Shown piece after piece: positions 1-9,795 of a stretch of DNA of 64,000 bases (position 1 is the first letter of the stretch; each line of letters opens with the position of its first letter). The notes below the pieces were generated by a model. The model ran no database searches, was not told where the DNA came from, and worked only from the letters and a program-made list of their open reading frames with translations. The DNA comes from CAVZGO01 sp963774935 (GTDB lineage Bacteria > Chloroflexota > Anaerolineae > Anaerolineales > UBA4823): contig CAVZGO010000003.1 in assembly GCA_963774935.1 (NCBI GenBank), forward strand, positions 186,001-250,000, written 5' to 3'. The position numbers and the translations under genes were made by a program.

Positions 1-93
1 CTCCTGGCTTTAGCCCTTATGAGCGTGATCATTTTCTTATCATATCAATTGGTTCATAATTTATATGCAGGTCAATCCAAAGCAATTGAATGA
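1..93 (+). CDS. C-terminal fragment of a membrane protein (partial at window edge)
   Basis: An open frame enters from the left edge and stops with TGA at 91-93. The roughly 30 visible residues are mostly hydrophobic (LLALALMSVIIFLSY near the start), followed by a short polar tail, so this looks like a last transmembrane helix. It may be the true end of an upstream gene, or a piece of a frameshifted one, because the DNA just downstream is full of frame changes. No family can be assigned. Confidence 0.3.
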   Translation, partial: LLALALMSVIIFLSYQLVHNLYAGQSKAIE

Positions 94-117
94 AAATCAA
101 GAGCGCTGAAGGGTATC

Positions 118-315
118 ATGCAACCTACGAAATCCTTTGAGAATATTCCATTTAATCCAGCATTCTTTCCACAACAAATAGTACTGTTGTCTGTTGGTGA
201 TAATATGATGCCAATGGGTTACTGGACGGAAATATCCAAAGAGCCGTTCAGATTTCTTATATGCATGGGTGTTGGTAACTACAGCCTCACATTGATAACA
301 AAATACAGGCACTGA
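118..315 (+). pseudogene. flavin-reductase-like fragment
   Basis: The 65-residue frame has the pattern of the N-terminal part of flavin reductase-like (FMN-binding split barrel) proteins. It has a segment 'PQQIVLLSVGD', then 'NMMPMGYWTEIS', then 'GVGNYSLTLI', which match the order of a strand carrying the substrate pocket, the N-M-x-x-G-W-type strand and the loop before the helix. The family is normally 160-200 residues long, and here the frame stops after 65. No clean continuation was found in the other frames before 413. It may be a remnant or be broken by sequencing indels. The assignment rests on pattern recall only. Confidence 0.3.
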
Positions 316-412
316 TTTGATATTAGCAACTAAATCTTTTGGATTATTGACAAACCAATCAAAAAAGGTAATATCGAACATACAACGTACAACTCATAAG
401 CATTGATCGGGT

Positions 413-2623
413 GTTCGATAACCCCTTTGCAAAGAAAGTAGATGGAGAACTGGAAAATTAGATGTCCAACCAGGATGTTTTTATCGCTTACAGGAATTGA
501 GTGAAATGACAGAAGACAAAGTCTACTTTCAGTGGCAAAATCCATTTCTAAGATCAAAAATCTATCCATCACGGAATGTTGAGATGATGGAGTTCTTAGT
601 AACCTATAAAGAAGCCGACTTAGTTCAGGAGAGCAAAACCAAACCATCAAACACAGCTCAAAATTGGGTGAGACAAGAGTTGAACACATTTTCACAAGAG
701 CTTCAATCGATGGTAGATCGAAATGATCACTCAGGTCTCTTACGAAAAGTAATTTCTTACCTGGAACAAAGCCGCCATAATTTCGATCCCTGGATCAAGT
801 ACATGATCATCCACTTCACAGGCATGCGATATAAGACAGCGCATGGGAGTTATGCTGATCCAAGGCGAATTTTAGTCTTAATCGAAGAGCAAGAATTTTC
901 CACGTTGCGTCGTTGGTTGTTAGGAATCCAGCCAGATTTAATTGATATGGAAATTACGAAAGCAACGCCTGAGATGTCCCAAATGTTGTTGGTTGAGAAA
1001 GATCCCAAAATACAACAAAAGCTTCAAAAAGCGAATTCAATGATGCGAGATCAACGATTGAAACGACAAGGGATCATTGATTTCCGCCAGCTACAATCTG
1101 ATCAACGCAAAACCAATTATTTAAACCTTTCTGAGGACGGTGTACTTAGTGAACTCGAGAAGATAGGTCCAGAGGTAGCAATTCATTCCCAGATTGGTTT
1201 TGGACAGAATTAGTTCGCCGTATTCCTTAAGCCTAGGTATGTCGGTGCCGGCAATAAAGACAACTGGGATAACCTCACTTACGATTTACAACGCTCGCGG
1301 AATCAATTCCCACCCAATTCGTGCAATTATTCGTAGACTGGTTACGAAGTCCTGGCTGCGAGATCACTGCCTGGAGAGATAAAAATTTACGGGACCTGTC
1401 TTTAAAGTATCCAGTGCAGTTTGTAATGAAGTATCTGAGCACATTCATCATCTGCGAGGTTTGAAGCCCCGTGGTGGGCTAACTGCCAGGCCGCCTTTCT
1501 ATCTTGAACAGAAGATGACGATAATCCTGAAAGTCAGCCCAAGGCAGCGAAACATTAAATCTCCTCGCCAAATCCAACACGAAAAGAGCGTGGCAAAAAT
1601 CAGCCACCCGTCCAACCCCTCCAAGAAGCATCATTGCCTTTCCCAGGAGAGAATAAACCATTCCTCCGACGACCAGTCGGAATGGGGCAGTATGAAGAGA
1701 GGGGGAGTATTCTTTGGCTCAGATGGAAAATCCAAACCGAATTGATGGCAGATAACCCATCCGATCAGGGATTACCAATTTCTCAAGGGAGATGGAAGGG
1801 ATTGGCGATATAATTTCCAGCCAGCAGGGCAGCAAGCTGTTCCTGCGAAACAAAACGCTTCCTGCAATGGTGGCTCAACCTGCATTGCAACACGAAAGCC
1901 AGGCGATAAAGAAAAAGTAAAAAATAAAAAGCCTGAAAATAAATCACGACCAACAACCGTTGATTTCACTCAATGGCTTCGCTGGCAACACTAATTCGTC
2001 ATTTTAGATGTTCTCGAAATGCTGGATGGATGGTGGTCATTACCTTTGAGACCCACCCGATGACGCGTCTGGATGATCCAAACCAATCAGTGACCGGGAA
2101 GAAGGGCAACCGCTCGGAGCAACGGGAATAAATCGATATCGATTAGCAGACCTAGCATCCAATCGGTTACCTCCGCGGTGGGATGTGTTTGTTGGTTTCT
2201 CACCCGCCCAGCCGTAGACGTTCCGTCGTTACCTGGTAAACCTGCTCCTGCTAGATAGAAATGATTGCTTACAACAAATGCTTGACACGAATAAAATGCT
2301 GGCTGCTGAGCCACCCATATCTTATTTCATCAGCCCACAAACGGTTGCACCGATCCAAGGATTTGACTTGTTCGCTGATGAGGATGATTTCAGCACCGTT
2401 GGGATCGTTCGACACCCCGACCGCCACAGATGGCATCCTTATTGGCTCAAGGACACACAATCACCCAAATTGCTCATCAATTAGACACCAGTCTTAAGAA
2501 TGTTAACACCTATCTCCGGAATATAGAAAAAAAATGGGAGCAGTAAGCAATCTCGAATTGGTTTCGATGATTGAAGATATTCATCCTGATGATGGATCAG
2601 TCGAATTGGACAGCTCATTTTAA
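413..2623 (+). pseudogene. heavily frameshifted coding region with C-terminal LuxR-type helix-turn-helix
   Basis: Coding-like sequence runs through this stretch on the plus strand but changes frame at least six times. A 238-residue segment (497-1213) is rich in helix and charged residues and continues upstream in frame as 'LDVQPGCFYRLQ'. After 1213 it carries on in other frames ('LFVDWLRSPGCEITAW' near 1330; 'VCNEVSEHIHHLRGLK' near 1420). From about 1560 to 1980 it becomes Pro/Lys/Gln-rich and linker-like. Near 2425-2540 there is a clear helix-turn-helix of the LuxR/GerE kind ('ITQIAHQLDTSLKNVNTYL'). After a frame change in a run of eight A (2527-2534) the frame ends at TAA 2621-2623. This may be one protein of about 730 residues or two genes. 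Function unknown; probably DNA-binding at the C terminus. Confidence 0.4.
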
Positions 2624-2664
2624 AGCGGTGGTTCCGACAAATTAATAAAATTTAATTACCTACG

Positions 2665-3790
2665 ATGCAACCAACTCACTCAAGAACAATCATTCCAATA
2701 GCGTTAATATTCCTGGTCATGTTAAGTGCGTGCTTGCGCGCTACCAGGCATAACATCCAATTCTACCCCTGTCCCTGGCCGGGTCGATCTCGCCCCAACT
2801 ATGACCGCGAACAGCAACTGCAACTCCGATATCTTTTGCCAACCCTTACCCCATCCATCGTTCCGGTAAGGTTCGTCAATAACGCCTCAAATGGGAACAG
2901 CAACGCCATCAACAATCCCTACTGTACCGATAAGCTATGGTAGCATCAATCCATTAGATCCAACTCTGCTGGAGTTGGAGGGTGAAGGTTGGGTACGAAG
3001 CCCGATGGCAATTTGGCAACCCTACCCAAACGATTCTGACCCGACCAGCAGAGCGGATCTTGAGAATCCACAATGGGAACTTTTATTGGACCGGTTCGCC
3101 TATATCCAATACATAACGACAAACGAACCGAATACGAATTGCTCAATGGTATTTTTAGATACTTCTCAACCAGATGAACAGGTCATCGAAGTCTTCGATG
3201 CTCAACAAATTAGTTTACGATTGTATAAGGCAATGAATAACTCTGACCCCACGTTGATCCCAGAATTTCAATGCTACCCATTGGGATGGGGCGATGTAAA
3301 TGATAATGGTCGACCTGACATGGCTGTTGCGTTGGTTTGGGGCAATGATTTCACTGCTGGAGAACTCCACATTTTCGAATTGACCAGCGAATTGACAGTT
3401 GAATGGCTTACCCAATCGCTGCCGGGAGTGGTTTCACCGTGGGCATTCGATCCAAGCTTTCCTCAACTTGTAGTAATTGATTTAGGTTGGACTGTACATG
3501 ATTGTTTGGAAAATCCATTACAGGTATTTTCGCTGTTTGAGTGGAGCGATAATGGCTATGTCGATGTCACTGCGGAGCAGGATTACAATAATTTCTTGAC
3601 CAGCCTGGAAGAAGAAATATCAAGTTATATGGGGAATCCATTCGAAGGTGAAACCTTGATTTCACCACTAACCTTACTGCTGGTCATGTACGACAAGGTC
3701 GGACAACGCGCATTGGGTTGGAACATCTACATGCAGCTCATGGATCCTTCCAACTGGCCGGGCACGACGAGCAAAATACAAACTGGCTAA
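2665..3790 (+). CDS. predicted lipoprotein (frameshifted near N-terminus)
   Basis: The start at 2665 opens a signal peptide with a hydrophobic core and a lipobox ending LSAC around residue 23, so the mature protein should be lipid-anchored on the outer face of the membrane. One or more frame changes between about 2740 and 2900 separate this leader from the 299-residue body. The body begins with a Ser/Thr/Pro-rich linker and continues to TAA at 3790. It contains 'GWGDVNDNGRPDMAVALVW', resembling the D-x-N-x-N-G-x-x-D calcium loop of FG-GAP/VCBS repeats. No enzyme motif is visible. An extracellular binding or sensory role is inference only. Confidence 0.6.
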
Positions 3791-3901
3791 ACTCAGATGT
3801 AGACCATTTCAACTTGCAACTGTTATCTGATGCTCCGTTTTCTCCAAATGATTATTGCCAGCATTAATAATTTCTTCGAATGATGAAGAATCCTTGATTT
3901 A

Positions 3902-3930
3902 TTGACAGCAATTAATACTGTTGCTACAAT
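3902..3930 (+). promoter_or_regulatory. sigma-70-type promoter of the leader/malic enzyme transcript
   Basis: TTGACA at 3902-3907 and TACAAT at 3925-3930 are separated by exactly 17 bp. Transcription would start near 3937, directly ahead of the structured leader and the malic enzyme gene. Confidence 0.7.
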
Positions 3931-3936
3931 AATTTA

Positions 3937-4077
3937 AATTACTGGAGATATAGGTTGCGCAAAGACTAAAACACACACTTTGTCAACCAGCACTGATTGC
4001 TGGATAAGGAGGAATCCATGTTTATTTGAAAACCGTCTTGGTAATTGGCACGCCAGTTCAAGACGGTTATTATTTAT
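3937..4077 (+). ncRNA. candidate structured 5' leader (possible cis-regulatory RNA)
   Basis: Between the promoter and the malic enzyme gene the transcript can fold into ordered hairpins. First is a GTTG/CAAC stem extended by CAAAG/CTTTG with an A/C-rich loop (about 3954-3987). Next is CCAGCA-CTGAT-TGCTGG (about 3988-4004). Then comes an AAGGAGG ribosome-binding site followed by a three-codon reading frame (ATG TTT ATT TGA, 4018-4029). A strong terminator-like hairpin closes the leader. The order promoter, compact stems, tiny frame, terminator, gene is the architecture of transcription-attenuated leaders. It does not match riboswitch consensus motifs I can recall (TPP, SAM, glycine, THF, preQ1, c-di-GMP, fluoride, guanidine). 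Function is unproven. Confidence 0.4.
4031..4077 (+). terminator. intrinsic terminator or attenuator ahead of malic enzyme
   Basis: A 10-bp perfect stem (AACCGTCTTG at 4031-4040 with CAAGACGGTT at 4059-4068) encloses an inner TGGC/GCCA pair and is followed by a T-rich stretch (ATTATTTAT). It lies 86 bp upstream of the malic enzyme start, so it would cut transcription before that gene unless antitermination occurs. Confidence 0.65.
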
Positions 4078-4162
4078 GTGAGTTATTCAAATTTAGTCAA
4101 CTACGAAATTGAATTATTAAATCAGTCTTACCCAAAGGCATTGAATTATTTAGGAGGCGAAA

Positions 4163-5531
4163 ATGAAGTCAGTAGAGCATAAAGCGAAACCCACCGTCGA
4201 GGAGCTGTTAGCAAAAGCAACCAAACCATCCGGCGATGCAATGCTGCTTCACCCCTTTTATCGAGGTAAAGTTGAGACAACCCTTAAATGCACAGTACGG
4301 AGTTTCAACGATTTCGCGATTTGGTATACCCCAGGCGTTGCGGCCCCTGTAAAGCGATCCAGGCTGATCCCGAGCTGGTCTATGAATATACGAATAAATG
4401 GAATACCGTTGCGGTCGTTAGTGACGGCACCAGAGTATTAGGTCTTGGGGATATCGGGCCGAAAGCCGGTTTACCTGTTATGGAAGGCAAAGCCTTACTT
4501 TATAAGTATTTGGGTGGCGTAGATGCTGTCGCGATTATGTTGGACACAAAGGACCCGGACGCTATCATTAATACTGTAAAGATACTCCAACCAAGCTTTG
4601 GTGGTATCAATCTTGAGGATATCTCCCAACCAAAATGCTTCTATATTTTGGATACGCTACGCGAGAAAGCTGAAATTCCCGTTTGGCACGATGACCAACA
4701 GGGAACTGCAACTGTAACATTAGCCGGCTTGATAAACGCGTTAAAAGTTGTTGGAAAAGAAAAAGGCGATGTACGAATAGCCTTTGTAGGCAGTGGCGCA
4801 TCCAATGTAGCATGCAGCCGAATGATCTACGGGTGGGGAGTTGATCCAGCGAAATGTCTCATGGTAAATTCGAAGGGGATTCTAGGGGACCTATCGAAAA
4901 GACATAGAAATGCGTAAGCATGAGTTTGTGGATAAATGGAAACTCTGCCAGATTACGAATAAAGAAAATCGCGAAGGCGGTATCCCCGAAGCCATGAAAG
5001 GGATGGATGTGGTCATTGGATTGTCGCGATTAGGGCCTGGTGTAATTCTTCCGGAATGGGTAGCAACAATGAACCATGACGCGATTGTTTTTGCATGCGC
5101 CAACCCAGTACCAGAGATCTGGCCATGGGAAGCCAAAGAAGCTGGAGCAGCCGTTGTTGCGACAGGTCGTTCTGATTTCCCGAAATCAGGTGAATAATTC
5201 ACTCGGTTTTCCAGGAATTTTTCGAGGCACCCTTGACGTTCGAGCCCGCACGATCACAGATGAAATGTGTTTTGCAGCAGCCAATGCACTGGCCAATCAT
5301 GTGGGAGATCACCTCGATGAAGATCATATTCTCCCCACGATGGATGACTGGGAGGTTTATCCAAAAGAAGCTGCTGCGGTAGGGATGAAAGCGATTGAAT
5401 TGGGAATCGCTCGGAAGACCCTCTCAGAAAAAGAAATTTTTGATCAGGCGACCCAAATCATTAAACGGTCTCGTTTACTGACAAGCCGGATGATGGAGGA
5501 AGGCTTTATACCAGAGCCCCCCGAAACTTAA
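4163..5531 (+). CDS. maeB: malic enzyme, NAD(P)-dependent (frameshifted)
   Basis: Oxidatively decarboxylates L-malate to pyruvate with reduction of NAD(P), in the cytoplasm. Joined across three frame changes (near 4347, 4895 and 5182), the product is about 455 residues, normal for the short bacterial malic enzyme. Visible landmarks are the N-terminal 'YTPGVAAP', the core '[14 protein letters not shown]' with '[10 protein letters not shown]' carrying the catalytic lysine, 'NLEDIS' and 'HDDQQGTA' for metal binding, the nucleotide site 'VGSGASNVA', and '[10 protein letters not shown]' and 'GFPGIFRG' near the C terminus. AGGAGG lies 5-10 bp before the ATG. Every piece is well conserved, so the breaks look like consensus errors rather than inactivation. 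The neighbouring flavoprotein starts 70 bp downstream and may be cotranscribed. Confidence 0.9.
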
Positions 5532-5600
5532 CCGAATAATGTACCGTAATATGGACCATACGATAAGATTTCATACCTACAAAACAAGCGAGGTGTCAAC

Positions 5601-6507
5601 ATGTACGATCTGATCATCATCGGTGGTGGACCAGCAGGTTTGACAGCAGCCGTTTATTCGATCCGAAAAAGATTAAATGTACTTCTCTTAACCGAAAGAC
5701 CTGGGGGGAAAAACGAATTATCGTCTTCACCTGCCTTGGATCGATGATTATCCTGTAATCCGAGGCTTGGAGATTGTGAATAAATTTAAGAGCGAGCTAG
5801 AGTATCTTGACTTCTCGCGCAAAATGGAGGGAGTAGAAAAAGTAGATCAGGCGGGTGATGGCTTTTTGGTTACTACAACCGGAGGAGAAGAGCTATCTAC
5901 TCGAGCAGTGATTATTGCATCTGGTACAAAACAAGAACGACTAAAAGTCCCGGGCGAGAAAGAATTCATCATGCGCGGGCTGTGTTATTCAGCTTTGAGC
6001 TATGCACCTTTATTCATCGATAGGACAACTGCTGTCATCGGTGATAGCGAACTCGCTTGCCGTTCTGCAGCGGAACTGTCCACCATTGCACACAAGGTGT
6101 ATATGGTCGCGAAGAAATTTAACCATTTAGATACTCCGCTTGGTTCAAAGCTCCGTGCTGCAGATAATGTTTCTATCCTCGAGGGTTACGATGTGCGTGA
6201 GGTTCGAGGCGATCAATTTGCTCGCGAGTTGGTTTTAGGTGATCAAAAGGGAAAATTAATCGAGCTTGAAACCGATGGTATATTTGTCGAGATGGCGCTC
6301 ATCCCCAACTCAAAAATGGTTGCACATTTCATTGAACTGGATAGTTTTGGGCGGATCAAAGTGGATTGCGGGAATCGTACCAACGTTCCTGGTATCTTTG
6401 CCGCGGGAGATGTGACCAGTGGATTCGCGGAGCAAGTATTAATAGCTGTAGGCGAAGGAGCAAAAGCTGCACTAAGTGCATATGATTACCTGTTACCTGA
6501 GTTGTAA
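5601..6507 (+). CDS. thioredoxin reductase-like FAD/NAD(P)-binding oxidoreductase (frameshifted)
   Basis: A two-dinucleotide-domain flavoprotein of about 300 residues. The ATG at 5601 opens the FAD-binding 'IIIGGGPAGLTAA'. A frame change at the GGGGGGAAAAA run near 5703 interrupts it, and the body continues in another frame from 'IDDYPVI'. The NADPH-binding segment is seen around 'TTAVIGDSELACRSAAEL', and the C-terminal FAD motif is 'GIFAAGDVT'. Where classical thioredoxin reductases carry C-A-T-C, this protein reads C-Y-S-A-L-S, so the redox-active CxxC is absent. It may therefore be a ferredoxin/flavodoxin-NADP reductase-like or other electron-transfer enzyme. An operon with malic enzyme, itself a source of NAD(P)H, is plausible. 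Confidence 0.8.
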
Positions 6508-6561
6508 CCATCGAATAGTTGGAATTCAACAGAATTAGATTTACTATCCCTGCACACTCCA

Positions 6562-6600
6562 AACAACAATAAACCCGGTCGGACCGGGTTTATTGTTGTT
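6562..6600. terminator. bidirectional intrinsic terminator
   Basis: A 39-bp near-perfect palindrome (19-bp arms, one-base centre) contains a CCCGGTC/GACCGGG core flanked by A-rich and T-rich arms. It lies between the convergent flavoprotein and M6 peptidase genes and can serve both. Confidence 0.85.
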
Positions 6601-6632
6601 CAAACAGACTTCGATAAACAGCGCGTTGCTGC

Positions 6633-8396
6633 TTAATATTCTCGAGGCTTGGTATCGTATAACCGTTTTGCACGAAGTATGTCATCTTCAATTTCGCCAC
6701 GGATTAACTCGATGTCAGGTTCATCTGCAAGTGCACTCAATCTCAAATCCGGTCTTTGAGATGCATCAATGAACGGTTCGAGGGCAGTGAGGCGCGCTTC
6801 CAACGCTGCAACGCGCGCTTCAACATCCATAGCAGGCGGATAACCCATTTCAGGTGCTTCGCTAGGCTTTATTCCTCGTGTTTCCCAACTTAATTTCCAA
6901 TCAAAGAGCTCTTTGAAAAACTCCTTTTCTTTCTCCTTCTCCTTAGCGCGTTCTTTCTTACTCTCTTTCGTCTCCTTTGATTTCGCTGGTTTTACAGCGA
7001 CCTGCGTCGTCATAGTCGCTCCACTTGCGCTAATTTTAGTAATAGAAACATTCGTATCAGCGTGCGCGTAGGAATTAGAGTTCGGGGTGCTATTTGGACT
7101 GAATGTCACGTTATTGCTGCTGCCCGGAAATGCATCACCGGGATCGCCTCGGTTATTTCCCTCTTCGAGGTCACGTTGGTTATCTGCTTGCACTAAAGCG
7201 ACCTTTGGATGCGTTTCATCTGAATTCGAACTCGATGAACTCATCAACATGCCAGATCAGTAAACCTTCGCCAGGGAGCAATCGATCATAACCAGTTTTC
7301 TGCCGATCTTCTACCAGGAAATATTCACTCCCAGCAGCTCCATTTTTCCATAATCGATAAGCTTTCTGGCTAGATTTGATATCATCAATATTCAAAGTAC
7401 CATTTTCCTTTACGATGACAGCTTGAGCCCAACCTTGGTTTACTTTACACCAAGCTGATGGGTGAGCAGGGATATCTCCGCCGCCATTCCAGCTGCCTCC
7501 AGCCATAAGGCACCAATTTCCTATTCCTTCACTAGAATAATCAGTGTCGTAGAGATCGGGAAAACCAAATAACAGGTGTCCAAGCTCGTGCGCACAAACA
7601 CCGATCTTAGAATCCTCTGGTACGGTCAGGTAGGCGTAGATCTTCGCTCCATCAGCAGAGTAAGCTGATCCGGGTAAAACCCATTTATGGGACCATATAT
7701 CGGTTTTACTACCTGTTTGCTCAGCGCCTGCTCCTGCATGTATAACAATGAAGGCATCCACAAATCCATCCCCGTCATTATCATAAGAAGCAAAATTCAC
7801 CTGAGGGTTGGCTGCGATCGCTGCATCTTTTGCCATTTGACGGGCATTTGGTAAACTCGATCCTGTACCGGAAGCTCCGTTGGCATACTGAGTGATTTTT
7901 AAGGGGAGCGTATATGGACCAACCACCTCACCCTGGAGGTTTACCAGCCCATTCGTTACCTCTTTGAAATACTCCTGAACGCTCCCATTCGGCAAAACCC
8001 CCTCAGAGAAAAATAAATCATGAAAATGCTGCTTTGATTGGGTCATGGTCTTATCAGTGAATTGAGCAAGAACAACAATCACGCACGTACAATCCCGTGC
8101 AAAGGTGTCCTTTGCATTGCTGCATTGCGTATTTTTCTCACTGGCGTACCCAATGTGAACATTTCACCAGGGTAAATCAACCCATCATTTAGACCGGGTG
8201 CTTCACGATCCTTTACCCGAACCATACCACTCAACACTCCTGGAACGCGCTTCTTCAGCCGGCTCAACTCTTGCTTAATTTGCTCACTCAACTCAGGGCT
8301 TGGAGCGACCATGCAGCAGTCATTATCATTGTTTTTATTTGCTTCGTGATAAATGGTAACAAGATTGGTAAGCAAGGGAGATGTGAGAGTGTTCAT
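6633..8396 (-). CDS. M6 family (immune inhibitor A-like) zinc metallopeptidase (frameshifted)
   Basis: Three consecutive minus-strand frames join into about 587 residues with breaks near 8082 and 7225. The first part (MNTLTSPLL...) resembles the propeptide region and runs into 'VIVVLAQFTDK'. The middle part holds the zinc site 'HELGHLLFGFPDLYD', i.e. HExxHxxGxPD, with 'DNDGDGFVDAFIVIHAG' upstream and 'GLLIWHVDE' downstream, both typical of M6 peptidases. The third part ends with a Lys/Glu-rich stretch and a helical tail. No obvious signal peptide is visible at the proposed start, which is unusual for a secreted peptidase; the true start may lie elsewhere. Predicted to degrade extracellular protein. 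Confidence 0.8.
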
Positions 8397-8502
8397 TTTT
8401 CCTCCTGGTCAAGCTAATGATCGATGATTGTTCTCGGGTTAATCTTACATAATCCCCTATATTACTTCAATTCCATCAATTCATATCTTATTATACTCCT
8501 TG

Positions 8503-9581
8503 GATTTAACTTGTTAGTGCAACAGACTGATCAAAGAGATACCTCAAAAGGAGACAAGAAATCAAGGCATTTTCTGGGACGATATGATTCAGACGGTTCA
8601 TAATCAATCCCACATCCACATCACTGACGGAAGCGAGATCATACTTCTTCGGGATGTATTGTCGGATCAAACCATTCATGTTCGTCGTTCGCACCTCTTT
8701 CGCCAGGCAGCATAGGGATGAGCGAAAAAGAAATCCGCTTGCAGTTCTTGGGTGATCCTTTCGTGTTCAGCAAATTCCTTGCCATTATCTGCGGTGAGAG
8801 TATGCAAACGATCCATAACTGGTTGGAGCAGCCCAATCACCGCATCGCCCACCTGGTCGGCAGTGCGCCGATCCACTTTGCGCAGCAAGGCGAAACGCGA
8901 ACTACGGTCTGTCAAGGTGACAATGGCCTGACGATGCCCTTTGCCAATGAGGGTGTCCACTTCCCAATCACCGATCCGCTGGCGTTTCTCGACGATTTCC
9001 GGTCGCTCCTCAATGCTCACCCGGTTTGGCAGCTGGCCGCGCCGGTCATAGCTGCCGTAGCGTTTGCGCCGTTTCTTTTGGCAGCGCAAATGACGATACA
9101 GATCGCCTCCCGCTTGTTTGTCCGTCAGGATGTACTGGTAAATCCACTCATGGCTGACTTGGTTGACATGCTGCCTACTGGTCAACCACCCCGACACCTG
9201 CTCTAGGGCTCCGATCCAAACCGCAGCTTCGCTTCGATGCAGCTCTCATGTCTCCGATCAGCTCCCATGTCTCGCAGGATGCGCATTCGACTGTGATTGC
9301 GGCGACGAAGCGCTTTGTGATGAGCCTGCTTGGGCCGGTAGCCTCGCAGTCCGCTGTTACGGCCCAGCTCGCGACTTATGGTGGATTTATGCGTGCCAAT
9401 CACTGCAGCGATCTCCGTTTGATTATGACCCATTTTCAACAAGGCATATATCTGGTATCTTTGTTCCTGGGCAAGCTGTTTGTAGCTCATGAGCACTCCT
9501 TTGACTTGGCGGTCTTGAGAGGCTTATCCTACACCAGCTTGCCCTCTTTCAACCATCAAAGTTGCACTTGTGAGTTAAATC
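8503..9581 (-). mobile_element. IS30-family insertion sequence with identifiable ends
   Basis: An element of about 1.08 kb is bounded by imperfect inverted repeats: GATTTAACT-N5-GTGCAAC at 8503-8523 and its reverse complement at about 9561-9581. It contains one IS30-like transposase gene on the minus strand. A target-site duplication is not evident. It lies between the M6 peptidase and the META/SH3b lipoprotein genes and disrupts neither. Confidence 0.75.
8506..9496 (-). pseudogene. IS30-family transposase (frameshifted)
   Basis: The N-terminal 97 residues carry the helix-turn-helix typical of IS30 transposases ('YKQLAQEQRYQIYALLK', 'IAAVIGTHKSTISRELGRN'). After a frame change near 9200 the catalytic core follows. 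It has 'GDWEVDTLIGKG' with the first acidic residue, 'LTADNGKEF' with the second, and, after further frame changes near 8690, 'NMNGLIRQYIPKKYD', the region that normally includes the DDE glutamate. Stop at 8506 lies in the end repeat, as expected. The glutamate cannot be placed with certainty because the frame breaks there. Not functional as written. Confidence 0.8.
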
Positions 9582-9795
9582 TACGCTCCTTTATAACACG
9601 AACATAAATCCATAAAATTTTCATATTGAATATTTAGAAAAAAGTGGCTAACCCACATGATAGAATAAAAACTGAAGGAACTAAATCTAAACTGAATTCG
9701 TCTACAAAGATAATCCATTATTATCCTGGCTAAATTGGTTATTTGCTGGGAGATTTAATTTTGGATTATGATTCATAAATAAAGGAGAATACCTA
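9582..9795. other. intergenic region, no gene recognised
   Basis: A 214-bp AT-rich stretch between the IS30 end and the META/SH3b lipoprotein gene. An AAAGGAG ribosome-binding site sits just before the next start. Nothing else could be recognised. Confidence 0.6.

Noticed and set aside
97..695. Minus-strand frames of 94 and 121 codons
   Set aside because: They overlap plus-strand coding patterns and show no domain, signal or ribosome-binding site.
3937..4077. Leader considered as a c-di-GMP, preQ1 or SAM riboswitch
   Set aside because: Some short words resemble these classes, but the conserved core nucleotides and helix order do not match any of them.
8718..9607. Several long plus-strand frames
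   Set aside because: They lie antisense to the IS30 transposase, whose helix-turn-helix and DDE motifs are clear on the minus strand, and have no family resemblance.
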